NCBI RefSeq assembly: GCF_900639875.1 | Contig: NZ_CAAAIA010000005.1 | Location: 64,501-128,500, forward strand | Source: Legionella impletisoli | Lineage (GTDB): Bacteria > Pseudomonadota > Gammaproteobacteria > Legionellales > Legionellaceae | Direction of reading: 5' to 3' | Length of the DNA stretch: 64,000 nt | In this document: piece by piece, positions 39,181-48,164 of the stretch | How positions within the stretch are numbered: position 1 is the stretch's first letter | Layout of the letters: every line of letters starts with the position of its first letter | Notes under the pieces: generated by a model | The model's input: only the letters and a program-made list of their open reading frames with translations | The model's database searches: none | Told to the model about the DNA's origin: nothing | Translations under genes and position numbers: made by a program

Positions 39181-41760
39181 TTATATCAAGCTTTTGCTCA
39201 CCAATTCTTGCAAATCTCTTGAGAGCTTATTTTTTGCAAGCGTTTGCAGTTCTTCTTGCATTAACGCTTGCCTCGGTTTATCTAAGCGTTGCCAACGCGT
39301 GAATGGGGTGGCTAACCGCGCTGCAACTTGTGGATTGTATTTATCCAGAGTTAACAATACCTCACTTAAAAAAGCATATCCGCTTCCATCTTCAGCATGG
39401 AAATGACGATAATTTGAGGAACAAAATGCACCGAGTAAGGCGCGTACTTTATTAGGATTTTTGATATTAAAGGCCGAATGACTCATCAGTTGGCGCACCT
39501 CTGTAAGCGTTCCAGGCAATTCGCAAAGCGCAAGCGCTGTAAACCATTTATCCAGTACCAAATCGTTGGTTTTCCATTGTTGGTAAAACGCTTCTATCGC
39601 TTGCAAACGATAGTCATCAAACGTGCAGTTAACCAAAAGATTAAAGCTTGCAATCTGATCCGTCATCGTGCGAGCTTTTGTAAATTGTTCCTGGCAGAGA
39701 TTCAACGCCTCTTTTTCATCGGCTTTCATCATCAACCACAAGCATAAATTTCTTAATTTTCTACGACCATAAGCATTTGACTCCATAGCATGCTCTTCTT
39801 GCTGCCATAAAACTTGATACAATCTTTCGGCCTTATCAAAAAGATGACGACCAAGTGTTGCACGATAATCATCGCGCACAGATTCTAATAAGCTGACATT
39901 GACTAACGTTAAATGGGTCGCGATGTCTTCAAATCCAGGAGGAGAGATAACCTCTGCTTTTAAAGCAGGATCAAGGCTTTCATCTAAAAGGAGGTGCTGA
40001 TAGGCGTTTAGCAATGATTCTGGTAGCATCCATGAAGATTTTTCATCCTGATAATGCTTTGTTAAGCAATTTATAGTAAGCCTTTGAGCGGCATCCCATT
40101 TTGCAACCCCATTGGATTCATAACGCAGTAAATCGGTAAGCTCGGTCTCATTGCGTTCATCGTGTAAAGTAACTGGTGCTGAGAAATCACGTAACAAAGA
40201 TACCAATGGTTTTTCATTTAATCCTTCAAATTCAAACACTTGTGATGCTTCTTTTAATTCAAGCACATCCGTTTGAAGCGGAAGCGCTTGACCATTAGAA
40301 TCGAACAAAGCAACCCGGATCGGGATATGAAACGGTTTTTTCTCTTGGCTTTCTGGTGTCGGCCGACAGGTTTGGTCTATTTGTAAACGGAGTGTACCTG
40401 CATCATAGCTGCTCTTGACCTTCACTTCAGGCGTTCCTGCTTGGCTGTACCATAACTTAAACTGGGTCAAATCGACTTCATTGGCATCTTCCATTGCCGC
40501 CACAAAATCATCAATAGTCACAGCCTGACCATCATGGCGTTTAAAATATAAATCCATGCCTCGTCGAAAGCCTTCATCACCGAGAAGAGTATGTTGCATG
40601 CGAATCACTTCTGCACCTTTGTTATATACGGTTGCGGTATAAAAGTTATTAATTTCCTGATAGGACTCGGGGCGAACGGGATGCGCCATGGCTCCGGCAT
40701 CTTCAGGAAATTGGGCATTTCGTAACATTTTGACATCTAAAATTCGATTGACCTCTCGTGAATTCATGTCGCGTGAAAATTCCTGGTCACGAAATACCGT
40801 AAGCCCTTCTTTTAAACTTAATTGAAACCAATCACGGCAGGTCACTCGGTTTCCAGTCCAGTTATGAAAATATTCATGACCAACGACGCCTTCGATATCC
40901 AAGTAATCGGAATCAGTTGCCGTATCGGGTCTGGCTAAGATATATTTCGAATTAAAGATATTTAAGCCTTTATTTTCCATAGCGCCCATGTTGAAGTCGC
41001 TGACTGCCACAATCATGAAAATATCAAGATCATACTCGCGGCCATATTTTTCTTCATCCCAACGCATGGCTCGTTTTAAAGACTCCATGGCATGCTGGCA
41101 CTTATCTTCATTCCCAGGCTCGACATAAATTCTTAAATCAACGGTTCGACCCGAAGCGGTTTTAAACGTATCCTGAACACACGCTAAATCTCCTGCTACC
41201 AAAGCAAAAAGATAAGCGGGCTTTTTAAAAGGATCTTGCCATAATGCCCAGTGGCGTTGCTCACCATGGCTTCCGACCTCAATTAAATTTCCGTTCGATA
41301 ATAAAACCGGATATTTTTCTTTGTCAGCAATGATTTTGGTTGTAAACACGGACAAAACATCGGGCCGATCGGGGAAAAACATGATGCGCCGAAACCCCTG
41401 TGCCTCACATTGCGTACAAAAAAGATGATTGGTGCGATATAAGCCCGAAAGTTCGGTATTGTCTTGTGGTCGGATGCGCGTTTCAATGTGCAAAGTAAAT
41501 GCATCGGGGCAATCATGAATGTATAAGTCCCCATCTTTCAGCTCATAATCGCCTTCACTGAGCATTTCATCGCCCATTTTTAGCTGAATGAGTTCTAGCT
41601 CATCACCGTACAAATGCAAAGGCCCCGGATTTTCCCGTTCAAACACCATTTGACTCTGTACTCGCGCCTCATCATCATAAAGGTCAAATTCCAAATACAC
41701 TTGCTGTAATTTAAAAGGATAGGGTCGGTAATCTTTGCGGTGGATGGTTGAGTTAGGCAT
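39181..41760 (-). CDS. pepN: aminopeptidase N (M1 family)
   Basis: Broad zinc aminopeptidase of the cytoplasm. The 859-aa protein has the exopeptidase motif MGAMENKGLNIFN, the zinc site HEYFHNW (about residues 295-301) with the third ligand Glu in LKEGLTVFRDQEFS, and the four-domain length of E. coli PepN (870 aa). No signal peptide. The 239-nt gap upstream separates it from the divergent prkA operon. Confidence 0.96.
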   Translation of the reverse strand: MPNSTIHRKDYRPYPFKLQQVYLEFDLYDDEARVQSQMVFERENPGPLHLYGDELELIQLKMGDEMLSEGDYELKDGDLYIHDCPDAFTLHIETRIRPQDNTELSGLYRTNHLFCTQCEAQGFRRIMFFPDRPDVLSVFTTKIIADKEKYPVLLSNGNLIEVGSHGEQRHWALWQDPFKKPAYLFALVAGDLACVQDTFKTASGRTVDLRIYVEPGNEDKCQHAMESLKRAMRWDEEKYGREYDLDIFMIVAVSDFNMGAMENKGLNIFNSKYILARPDTATDSDYLDIEGVVGHEYFHNWTGNRVTCRDWFQLSLKEGLTVFRDQEFSRDMNSREVNRILDVKMLRNAQFPEDAGAMAHPVRPESYQEINNFYTATVYNKGAEVIRMQHTLLGDEGFRRGMDLYFKRHDGQAVTIDDFVAAMEDANEVDLTQFKLWYSQAGTPEVKVKSSYDAGTLRLQIDQTCRPTPESQEKKPFHIPIRVALFDSNGQALPLQTDVLELKEASQVFEFEGLNEKPLVSLLRDFSAPVTLHDERNETELTDLLRYESNGVAKWDAAQRLTINCLTKHYQDEKSSWMLPESLLNAYQHLLLDESLDPALKAEVISPPGFEDIATHLTLVNVSLLESVRDDYRATLGRHLFDKAERLYQVLWQQEEHAMESNAYGRRKLRNLCLWLMMKADEKEALNLCQEQFTKARTMTDQIASFNLLVNCTFDDYRLQAIEAFYQQWKTNDLVLDKWFTALALCELPGTLTEVRQLMSHSAFNIKNPNKVRALLGAFCSSNYRHFHAEDGSGYAFLSEVLLTLDKYNPQVAARLATPFTRWQRLDKPRQALMQEELQTLAKNKLSRDLQELVSKSLI

Positions 41761-41855
41761 AGTGAATACTCCGATTTCCTGCAGACGGTTTTTTATGTTT
41801 TAATTTATTCATTAATAATTAAATTTTTAAAAAAGCATGACCGTGTGATTTATTC

Positions 41856-41861
41856 TATAAT
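41856..41861 (+). promoter_or_regulatory. possible -10 element (sigma-70/sigma-S) of the prkA operon
   Basis: A perfect TATAAT preceded by C (CTATAAT), 139 nt upstream of the prkA ATG, without a recognisable -35 17 nt before it. A C directly before the -10 and a missing -35 are tolerated by sigma-S, which controls the corresponding yeaGH genes in E. coli. The base match alone is weak evidence in this AT-rich gap. Confidence 0.35.
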
Positions 41862-41999
41862 CAAAATAAAGGCATGAGTTTCTCTCTTTTGCCACCAAAA
41901 TGCAAAAATAATCACAAGGGATTGATTAATACCAGAAATACTTAAAGTTAAACTTTAGATTGACGATAGATCTCGTAAGGCTCAAGGGAGAGGAATGTT

Positions 42000-43931
42000 A
42001 TGAATACACAAGAGTTTTTAGCCAGTTACACGCGCCGCTTTGAAGAAAATAAAGAAGAAGATTTGTCTTTGGATGAATATTTGGAGCTCTGCCGTAACGA
42101 TCCATCTGCTTATGCCAACCCTGCTGAACGTCTTTTAATGGCCATTGGCGAGCCGGAAATGGTAGACACTCGCCATGATCCTGTTTTGTCTCGCATCTTT
42201 TCCAATAAGGTCATTCCCCGCTATGAAGTATTTAATGAATTTTATGGCATGGAAGAGCCCATTGAACAGATTGTTGGTTTTTTAAAGCATGCCGCACAAG
42301 GACTCGAAGAAACGAAACAAGTCCTTTATCTCTTAGGTCCAGTCGGTGGCGGTAAGTCATCCTTAGCTGAAAAATTAAAAGATTTAATGCAAAAAGTGCC
42401 GTTTTATGCCATAAAAGGCTCCCCCGTTTTTGACTCTCCCTTATCGTTATTTGATGCTGAAGAAGACGCTGAGTTACTACAAGAGCGCTACAACATTCCA
42501 AAACGCTGTTTGCGCTATGTTCTCTCTCCATGGGCAATCAAACGCTTGCACGAATTTAACGGCGACATTAACCAATTCCGAGTGGTTAAAATTAGACCAT
42601 CTAGAATGAAACAAATTGCTGTGGCCAAAACCGAACCTGGTGATGAAAACAACCAAGACATTTCATCCTTAGTCGGTAAAGTGGATATTCGTAAGCTTGA
42701 AGAATTTTCACAAGACGATGCCGATGCCTACAGTTACTCCGGGGGCTTATGCCGCGCGAACCGAGGATTACTCGAATTTGTAGAAATGTTTAAAGCGCCG
42801 ATTAAGGTGCTGCACCCTCTGTTAACTGCAACCCAAGAAGGAAATTACAACCCCACCGAAGGATTGTCTGCTATTCCATTTGAAGGCATTATTCTTGCCC
42901 ACTCAAACGAAGCAGAATGGCAAACGTTTCGCAATAATAAAAACAATGAAGCATTCATTGATCGCATCAACATCGTTAAAGTCCCTTATTGCTTAAGAGT
43001 CTCTGAAGAAGTCAAAATTTACAAAAAATTAATTGAAAACAGTTCGCTTCATAACGCGCCCTGTGCTCCAGGAACGCTGGATATGTTGGCGCAGTTTTCC
43101 GTCTTAACTCGCTTGAAAGAGCCGCAAAACTCGAGTCTTTATTCAAAACTTCGTGTGTATAATGGTGAAAGCCTGAAAGATACCGATCCTAAAGCTAAAT
43201 CCTATCAAGAGTATCGCGATTTTGCAGGGGTTGATGAAGGTATGAGTGGCATTTCAACTCGCTTCGCGTTCAAAATACTCTCAAAAGTGTTCAATTTTGA
43301 CCATAGTGAAGTCGCTGCGAACCCAGTCCATCTGTTGTATGTCTTAGAGCGCCAAATTGAACAAGAACAATTACCCCAAGAGCTTCACGAAAAATATCTA
43401 ACCTACATTAAAGAATTCTTATCACCTAAATACGTCGAATTCATTGGAAAAGAAATTCAAACGGCCTATCTCGAATCATACTCTGAGTATGGTCAGAATA
43501 TATTTGATCGATACATCACGTATGCAGACTTCTGGATTCAAGATCAAGATTATCGTGATCCAGATACCGGTGAAATTTTTGACCGTTGTGCATTGAACTT
43601 AGAATTAGAAAAAATTGAAAAACCCGCTGGCATTTCTAATCCCAAAGATTTTCGTAACGAAGTGGTGAATTTCGTATTGCGGGCTCGGGCTAATAATCAT
43701 GGAAATAATCCTCGATGGAACAGTTATGAAAAACTTCGTTCCGTCATTGAGAAAAAAATGTTTACCAATACTGAAGATTTATTACCTGTGATTTCATTTA
43801 ATGCAAAAGCTTCGGAAGAAGACAAGAAAAAACATGAAGAATTTATTGCTCGAATGGTGGACAAAGGATACACCCCAAGACAAGTCCGTCTGTTATCGGA
43901 ATGGTATTTACGCGTGCGTAAATCTCAATAA
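42000..43931 (+). CDS. yeaG: PrkA-type serine protein kinase (YeaG)
   Basis: AAA-fold/kinase protein of the PrkA family, linked to stress, starvation and persister-like states. The 643-aa product equals E. coli YeaG in length, has Walker A LLGPVGGGKSSLAEKL in the N-terminal AAA part and a PrkA C-terminal domain. A strong GGGAGAGGA ribosome binding site precedes the ATG. It starts the operon prkA-yeaH-spoVR, conserved across many Proteobacteria. Confidence 0.94.
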   Translation: MNTQEFLASYTRRFEENKEEDLSLDEYLELCRNDPSAYANPAERLLMAIGEPEMVDTRHDPVLSRIFSNKVIPRYEVFNEFYGMEEPIEQIVGFLKHAAQGLEETKQVLYLLGPVGGGKSSLAEKLKDLMQKVPFYAIKGSPVFDSPLSLFDAEEDAELLQERYNIPKRCLRYVLSPWAIKRLHEFNGDINQFRVVKIRPSRMKQIAVAKTEPGDENNQDISSLVGKVDIRKLEEFSQDDADAYSYSGGLCRANRGLLEFVEMFKAPIKVLHPLLTATQEGNYNPTEGLSAIPFEGIILAHSNEAEWQTFRNNKNNEAFIDRINIVKVPYCLRVSEEVKIYKKLIENSSLHNAPCAPGTLDMLAQFSVLTRLKEPQNSSLYSKLRVYNGESLKDTDPKAKSYQEYRDFAGVDEGMSGISTRFAFKILSKVFNFDHSEVAANPVHLLYVLERQIEQEQLPQELHEKYLTYIKEFLSPKYVEFIGKEIQTAYLESYSEYGQNIFDRYITYADFWIQDQDYRDPDTGEIFDRCALNLELEKIEKPAGISNPKDFRNEVVNFVLRARANNHGNNPRWNSYEKLRSVIEKKMFTNTEDLLPVISFNAKASEEDKKKHEEFIARMVDKGYTPRQVRLLSEWYLRVRKSQ

Positions 43932-43954
43932 TCTGGAACGAGTGGAGCTGGTTT

Positions 43955-45220
43955 ATGAGCCAACTGATTGACCGAAGACAAAATGCTGGTAAAAAAAGCA
44001 CCGTCAATCGGCAACGTTTTCTACGGCGTTACAAAAGCCAGATTAAACGCGCTGTATCCGATGCAGTTGGACGACGAAGCATCACGGAGATTGATCAGGG
44101 TGAGCAAATTACCATTCCTGCAAAAGACATTTCAGAGCCTCGCTTTTCACCAGCTAAAGGGGGTCGAGTGGAGCGCGTCTTACCCGGTAATGATGAATTT
44201 GTTACCGGCGATAAAATTAAACGACCTGGAGGCCAGGGTCAATCCGGTGGTGGAGGTGAGGCTAGTGATCAAGGGGAAGGGGAAGATGATTTTGTGTTTC
44301 AGTTATCCCGTGAGGAATTCTTAGAGTTGTATTTTGAAGACCTAGAATTACCTGATCTGATTCGTAAAGAATTAGCTCGCATCAATACGTTTAAACATGT
44401 CCGAGCAGGATTTACTACCAGTGGAACACCCACCAACATTAATGTATTGCGCTCCATGAAACAAGCCACAGGTCGACGAGTAGCGCTTGCATCAAACTAT
44501 AAGCGACAATTGAAAGAAGCAGAGGAAGAACTAAAAGCGCTTTTAAATGCCTCTAATCCTGACCAAGTAGAGGTGAATCGCTTAACCCGTGATGTGGAGT
44601 TTCTAAAAAAGAAAGTCAGCGCCGTACCATTTATTGACACCATTGATCTGCGCTATAACAAACACACCAAAGTATTAACCCCATCCACTCAGGCAGTGAT
44701 GTTTTGTGTCATGGACGTATCAGGCTCTATGGATGAACCCAAAAAAGACATTGCTAAGCGCTTTTTTATTTTGCTTTATCTCTTTTTGACCCGAAATTAT
44801 GAAAAAATTGAACTAGTGTTTATCCGTCATCATACGTCGGCTAAAGAAGTAAGCGAAGAAGATTTTTTTTACTCGCGTGAAACGGGTGGAACGGTCGTTT
44901 CTAGTGCATTGGAGTTACTGCATGACATTATCGACAAGCGCTACAGTCCAGCGGCTTGGAATATTTATGTAGCACAAGCATCCGATGGCGACAACTGGAA
45001 CGCAGATTCCCCTTATTGTCTGGAGTTATTGCAAGAAAAGATTATGCCTTTACTGCAATATTTTGCCTACATTGAAATCATGCCTAGGCACCATCAAAGC
45101 TTATGGGAAGTCTATCAACAAGTGGGTAAAAAATATTCTAATTTTGCTATGGAAAATATTGATAACGCAGCCGATATTTACCCCGTCTTTCGCGAACTTT
45201 TTAAAAGGAAAACGGTATGA
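43955..45220 (+). CDS. yeaH: DUF444 protein YeaH
   Basis: Partner of YeaG in the stress response; biochemical role not established. The 421-aa product is highly charged at the N-terminus (RQNAGKKSTVNRQRFLRRYK), has a Gly-rich linker (about 85-105, GGQGQSGGGGEASDQGEGE), and a von Willebrand A-like domain with the MIDAS-type motif VMDVSGSMDEPKKDIAKRFF. It starts 24 nt after prkA and overlaps the spoVR start by 4 nt. Confidence 0.94.
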   Translation: MSQLIDRRQNAGKKSTVNRQRFLRRYKSQIKRAVSDAVGRRSITEIDQGEQITIPAKDISEPRFSPAKGGRVERVLPGNDEFVTGDKIKRPGGQGQSGGGGEASDQGEGEDDFVFQLSREEFLELYFEDLELPDLIRKELARINTFKHVRAGFTTSGTPTNINVLRSMKQATGRRVALASNYKRQLKEAEEELKALLNASNPDQVEVNRLTRDVEFLKKKVSAVPFIDTIDLRYNKHTKVLTPSTQAVMFCVMDVSGSMDEPKKDIAKRFFILLYLFLTRNYEKIELVFIRHHTSAKEVSEEDFFYSRETGGTVVSSALELLHDIIDKRYSPAAWNIYVAQASDGDNWNADSPYCLELLQEKIMPLLQYFAYIEIMPRHHQSLWEVYQQVGKKYSNFAMENIDNAADIYPVFRELFKRKTV

Positions 45221-46746
45221 GCAAAAAGCCGTTATCAACAGGGGCTGAATGGACCTTTGAATTATTACAAGACTACGACAGAGAAATTGGCCGTATCGCA
45301 AAAGATTTCGGACTAGATACTTACCCGAATCAAATTGAGGTGATTACCGCTGAGCAGATGATGGATAGCTATGCCTCCGTTGGCATGCCCATTGGTTATC
45401 ATCACTGGTCTTTTGGAAAACGTTTTGTGGGCGTTGAAAAGAGTTATCAGCGCGGTGAAATGGGCTTAGCTTATGAATTAGTCATTAACTCCAACCCTTG
45501 CATTGCTTATCTCATGGAAGAAAATACCATGGCGATGCAAGCTTTGGTGATAGCGCATGCGTGTTATGGGCATAATTCTTTCTTTAAAAATAATTATTTA
45601 TTTAAAATGTGGACGTCACCCGATGCCATTATAGATTATCTGGTGTTTGCAAGAAATTACATTAGCGAATGTGAAGAACGCTATGGAATCGATCAAGTCG
45701 AATCCACTTTAGATGCTTGCCATGCGTTAATGAATTATGGAGTTGATCGTTATAAACACCCCCCAACCCTGTCTATTCAAGAAGAAAAAATACGCCAGCA
45801 GAATCGTGAAATGTATTTGCAATCCCAGATCAATGAATTATGGCGGACCATTCCGAAAGGTAAAGATCAAGAGCAACGCCGCTCAAAGAGACGTTTTCCT
45901 GAAGAGCCACAAGAAAACATTCTTTATTTCATTGAGAAAAATGCACCTTTGTTAGAACCTTGGCAGCGCGAAATTGTCCGTATTGTTCGAAAAATTGCAC
46001 AATATTTTTATCCTCAAGGCCAAACCAAAGTCATGAATGAAGGTTGGGCCTGCTTTTGGCATCATACCCTCATAAATGCCTTATATGACGAAGGGTTAGT
46101 AACCGACGAATTTATGATTGAAATTTTGCAAAATCATACGAATGTGATTATGCAACCTCCATACAATAGCCCTTATTTTAGCGGCATTAACCCTTACACG
46201 CTAGGGTATCACATGATGCAAGATATTAAGCGCATTTGTGAGTCGCCGACGGATGAAGATAAAAAATGGTTTCCCCATCTTGCGAACACCGACTGGTTAA
46301 CCACGCTCGATAACGCCATGCGCAATTTCAAAGATGAAAGCTTTGTGGCTCAGTTTTTATCACCTAGGCTTATACGAGAATTGAAGCTATTTCATATTGT
46401 GGATGATGATATTCATCCCGAGTTGGTTGTGAATGCGATTCATGATGAAGACGGGTATCAAAAAATTCGTGAAGCCCTGTCCAAACAATATAATCTAAGT
46501 GCTTTTGAACCGGATATTCAAGTTTACTCCGTTGATTTGGAAGGCGATCGCCAATTGACGTTACATTACACTCAACAAAACCGAATTCCACTTGCCACAT
46601 CAGCTAATGAAGTCTTAAAACATTTGCATACACTTTGGAAATTTCCTGTATCCTTAAAAACTGTGAATATGGAAGGCCAAGTTTTATCCGAGTCGTTGTG
46701 CCCTCCTCCTAAGGTGCACAACAAATCAGATCCAGGTAATGTTTAA
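45217..46746 (+). CDS. SpoVR family protein (YcgB)
   Basis: Third gene of the prkA-yeaH-spoVR module. SpoVR was named for spore cortex formation in Bacillus; in Gram-negatives the role is unclear but tied to stationary phase. The 509-aa length matches E. coli YcgB (510 aa). Motifs include IGYHHWSFGKRFVG, AHACYGHNSFFKNNYLF and NEGWACFWHHTLINALYDEG, rich in conserved His. The ATG overlaps the yeaH stop (ATGA). In Legionella a role in cyst-like mature forms would be a fair guess, but it is only that. Confidence 0.93.
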   Translation: MSKKPLSTGAEWTFELLQDYDREIGRIAKDFGLDTYPNQIEVITAEQMMDSYASVGMPIGYHHWSFGKRFVGVEKSYQRGEMGLAYELVINSNPCIAYLMEENTMAMQALVIAHACYGHNSFFKNNYLFKMWTSPDAIIDYLVFARNYISECEERYGIDQVESTLDACHALMNYGVDRYKHPPTLSIQEEKIRQQNREMYLQSQINELWRTIPKGKDQEQRRSKRRFPEEPQENILYFIEKNAPLLEPWQREIVRIVRKIAQYFYPQGQTKVMNEGWACFWHHTLINALYDEGLVTDEFMIEILQNHTNVIMQPPYNSPYFSGINPYTLGYHMMQDIKRICESPTDEDKKWFPHLANTDWLTTLDNAMRNFKDESFVAQFLSPRLIRELKLFHIVDDDIHPELVVNAIHDEDGYQKIREALSKQYNLSAFEPDIQVYSVDLEGDRQLTLHYTQQNRIPLATSANEVLKHLHTLWKFPVSLKTVNMEGQVLSESLCPPPKVHNKSDPGNV

Positions 46747-46757
46747 CCTAAAATGGA

Positions 46758-47963
46758 TTAACGCGCCCCCAGTTCAATAGCAAACGCTAATCCTAATTTT
46801 GTGAAGTTAGACATGTGGTCTGTACTTAATAAATCCATGGTATCTAAAGCCGAATGAATATAGGGATTATGTGCTTCAAAACTTGTTTCACAAGGAAATG
46901 CAGCCGGTACTCCTTCTACATTCCAGGAAGCGTGATCGCTACAACCATAGCCACAACGTGAATATTTTACTGGCACGTTGATGTAGGTTGTTATTAATTC
47001 GCTCACAAAATCACTGAGCGATGGATCCGTATAATCTTTAAAAACCCACATGGTTTTATCATTGGGATCATTACGAAAACCAGTCATATCAAACTGAATC
47101 GCTGCAAATACTGGGATGTTTTGATCTTTAAACGCTTGTACCACGGCCTGAGAACCAACTAATCCTTGTTCCTCTGCTGCGTACCAAATGATGTAAATGG
47201 GACGTTTTAAAGCCAGTTTAGAAGATAAAAGCACTCTGGCAACTTCCATAATGCTTGCTGAGCCACTGCCATCATCGCCAGCACCTGGCATGCGTTGACG
47301 CTCTGTTTTGCCTAATGTATCCATATGAGCACCGATGACAATCCCTGGCTTTGACAAATCATGACCGATAACCGTTACGACTGAAGGCTGAATAAACCAT
47401 CCTCCCGTGGTTACAAAATAGGAATCGACGTCCTTGCGACCATATTCGATAGCCATTTGATCAAACGATTGTTTCAGCCACTGAGCCGTTTGAACACCAT
47501 TATTCAAAACAGCGGAGCGATTGGTGTAAGAAGTTAGGTGAATCAACGTGTCTTCAATACGTTTATCCTCCACAAGAGCCAACGCGTTTTGTACCTCGGA
47601 ATGATGCTGAAGGGAGTAGCGGATCGGTTCTTTAAGCGCCGCTTTGGGTTTAGGTTTTAAAAGCAGCAATTTGGCTTTCAGCAAACGTTCCTCTTTTGAT
47701 TGCGCTTCTAATTTTTTCGTAACGTTCACAAAACGCCCACAACGTGCTTTATCGGCTGCTATGCGAATATCATCCAGCTGATTAAAGGGGACTTCAATGA
47801 TTTTAAAGGCATGAGTTTCAGCTATAACCTTATAGGGCATTGTTAAGGTCTTAGCAAGGCAACTTGGCACTTGAAGCTGTTGCGTCGTTGGTTCAGGCAT
47901 AGCGATTGCTGCGGTTGTTATCAACCATCCTGCTAATAAATACAGCGTAAATGTTTGTCTCAT
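46758..47963 (-). CDS. secreted M28 family aminopeptidase, LapA/LapB-like
   Basis: Zinc aminopeptidase with a signal peptide (LYLLAGWLITTAAIA, cleavage before about residue 22). The M28 metal ligands are visible: His/Asp in GAHMDTLG, Asp in GAGDDGSGSA, Glu-Glu in YAAEEQGLVGS, Asp in QFDMTGF and His in PYIHSALDTMD. RCGYGCSDHASW could form the disulfide seen in this family. 401 aa. Legionella exports LapA and LapB by type II secretion; in L. pneumophila lapA adjoins mavN, as here. Which of the two it is cannot be fixed without alignment. Confidence 0.9.
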   Translation of the reverse strand: MRQTFTLYLLAGWLITTAAIAMPEPTTQQLQVPSCLAKTLTMPYKVIAETHAFKIIEVPFNQLDDIRIAADKARCGRFVNVTKKLEAQSKEERLLKAKLLLLKPKPKAALKEPIRYSLQHHSEVQNALALVEDKRIEDTLIHLTSYTNRSAVLNNGVQTAQWLKQSFDQMAIEYGRKDVDSYFVTTGGWFIQPSVVTVIGHDLSKPGIVIGAHMDTLGKTERQRMPGAGDDGSGSASIMEVARVLLSSKLALKRPIYIIWYAAEEQGLVGSQAVVQAFKDQNIPVFAAIQFDMTGFRNDPNDKTMWVFKDYTDPSLSDFVSELITTYINVPVKYSRCGYGCSDHASWNVEGVPAAFPCETSFEAHNPYIHSALDTMDLLSTDHMSNFTKLGLAFAIELGAR

Positions 47964-48096
47964 GAGAAATCCTTAATTGCTTTCAATTTAAAAACTTAGG
48001 GCCATTGGGTAATAGACTCTAAGAAGATGGCTTAAGTTTTTAGTAAACCACATCTATTTGGCCTGACCAAATGATTTAACAATTTAAATCACAAAG

Positions 48097-48115
48097 GTTA
48101 TTGATAATCATTTTC
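48097..48115 (+). promoter_or_regulatory. Fur box in the mavN promoter region
   Basis: The 19-bp site matches the Fur consensus at about 16 of 19 positions; its right 13 bases GATAATCATTTTC differ from consensus at one. It overlaps a -35-like TTGATA (48101-48106) and precedes TATAAA (48122-48127), 50 nt before the mavN ATG. Iron-replete Fur would block transcription here. The divergent aminopeptidase starts at 47963, so a joint effect on both genes is possible. Confidence 0.75.
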
Positions 48116-48164
48116 ATTCGTTATAAAGTACCAATTCTTTTTTTTGGCCCAGTCTGGTGTTTTT

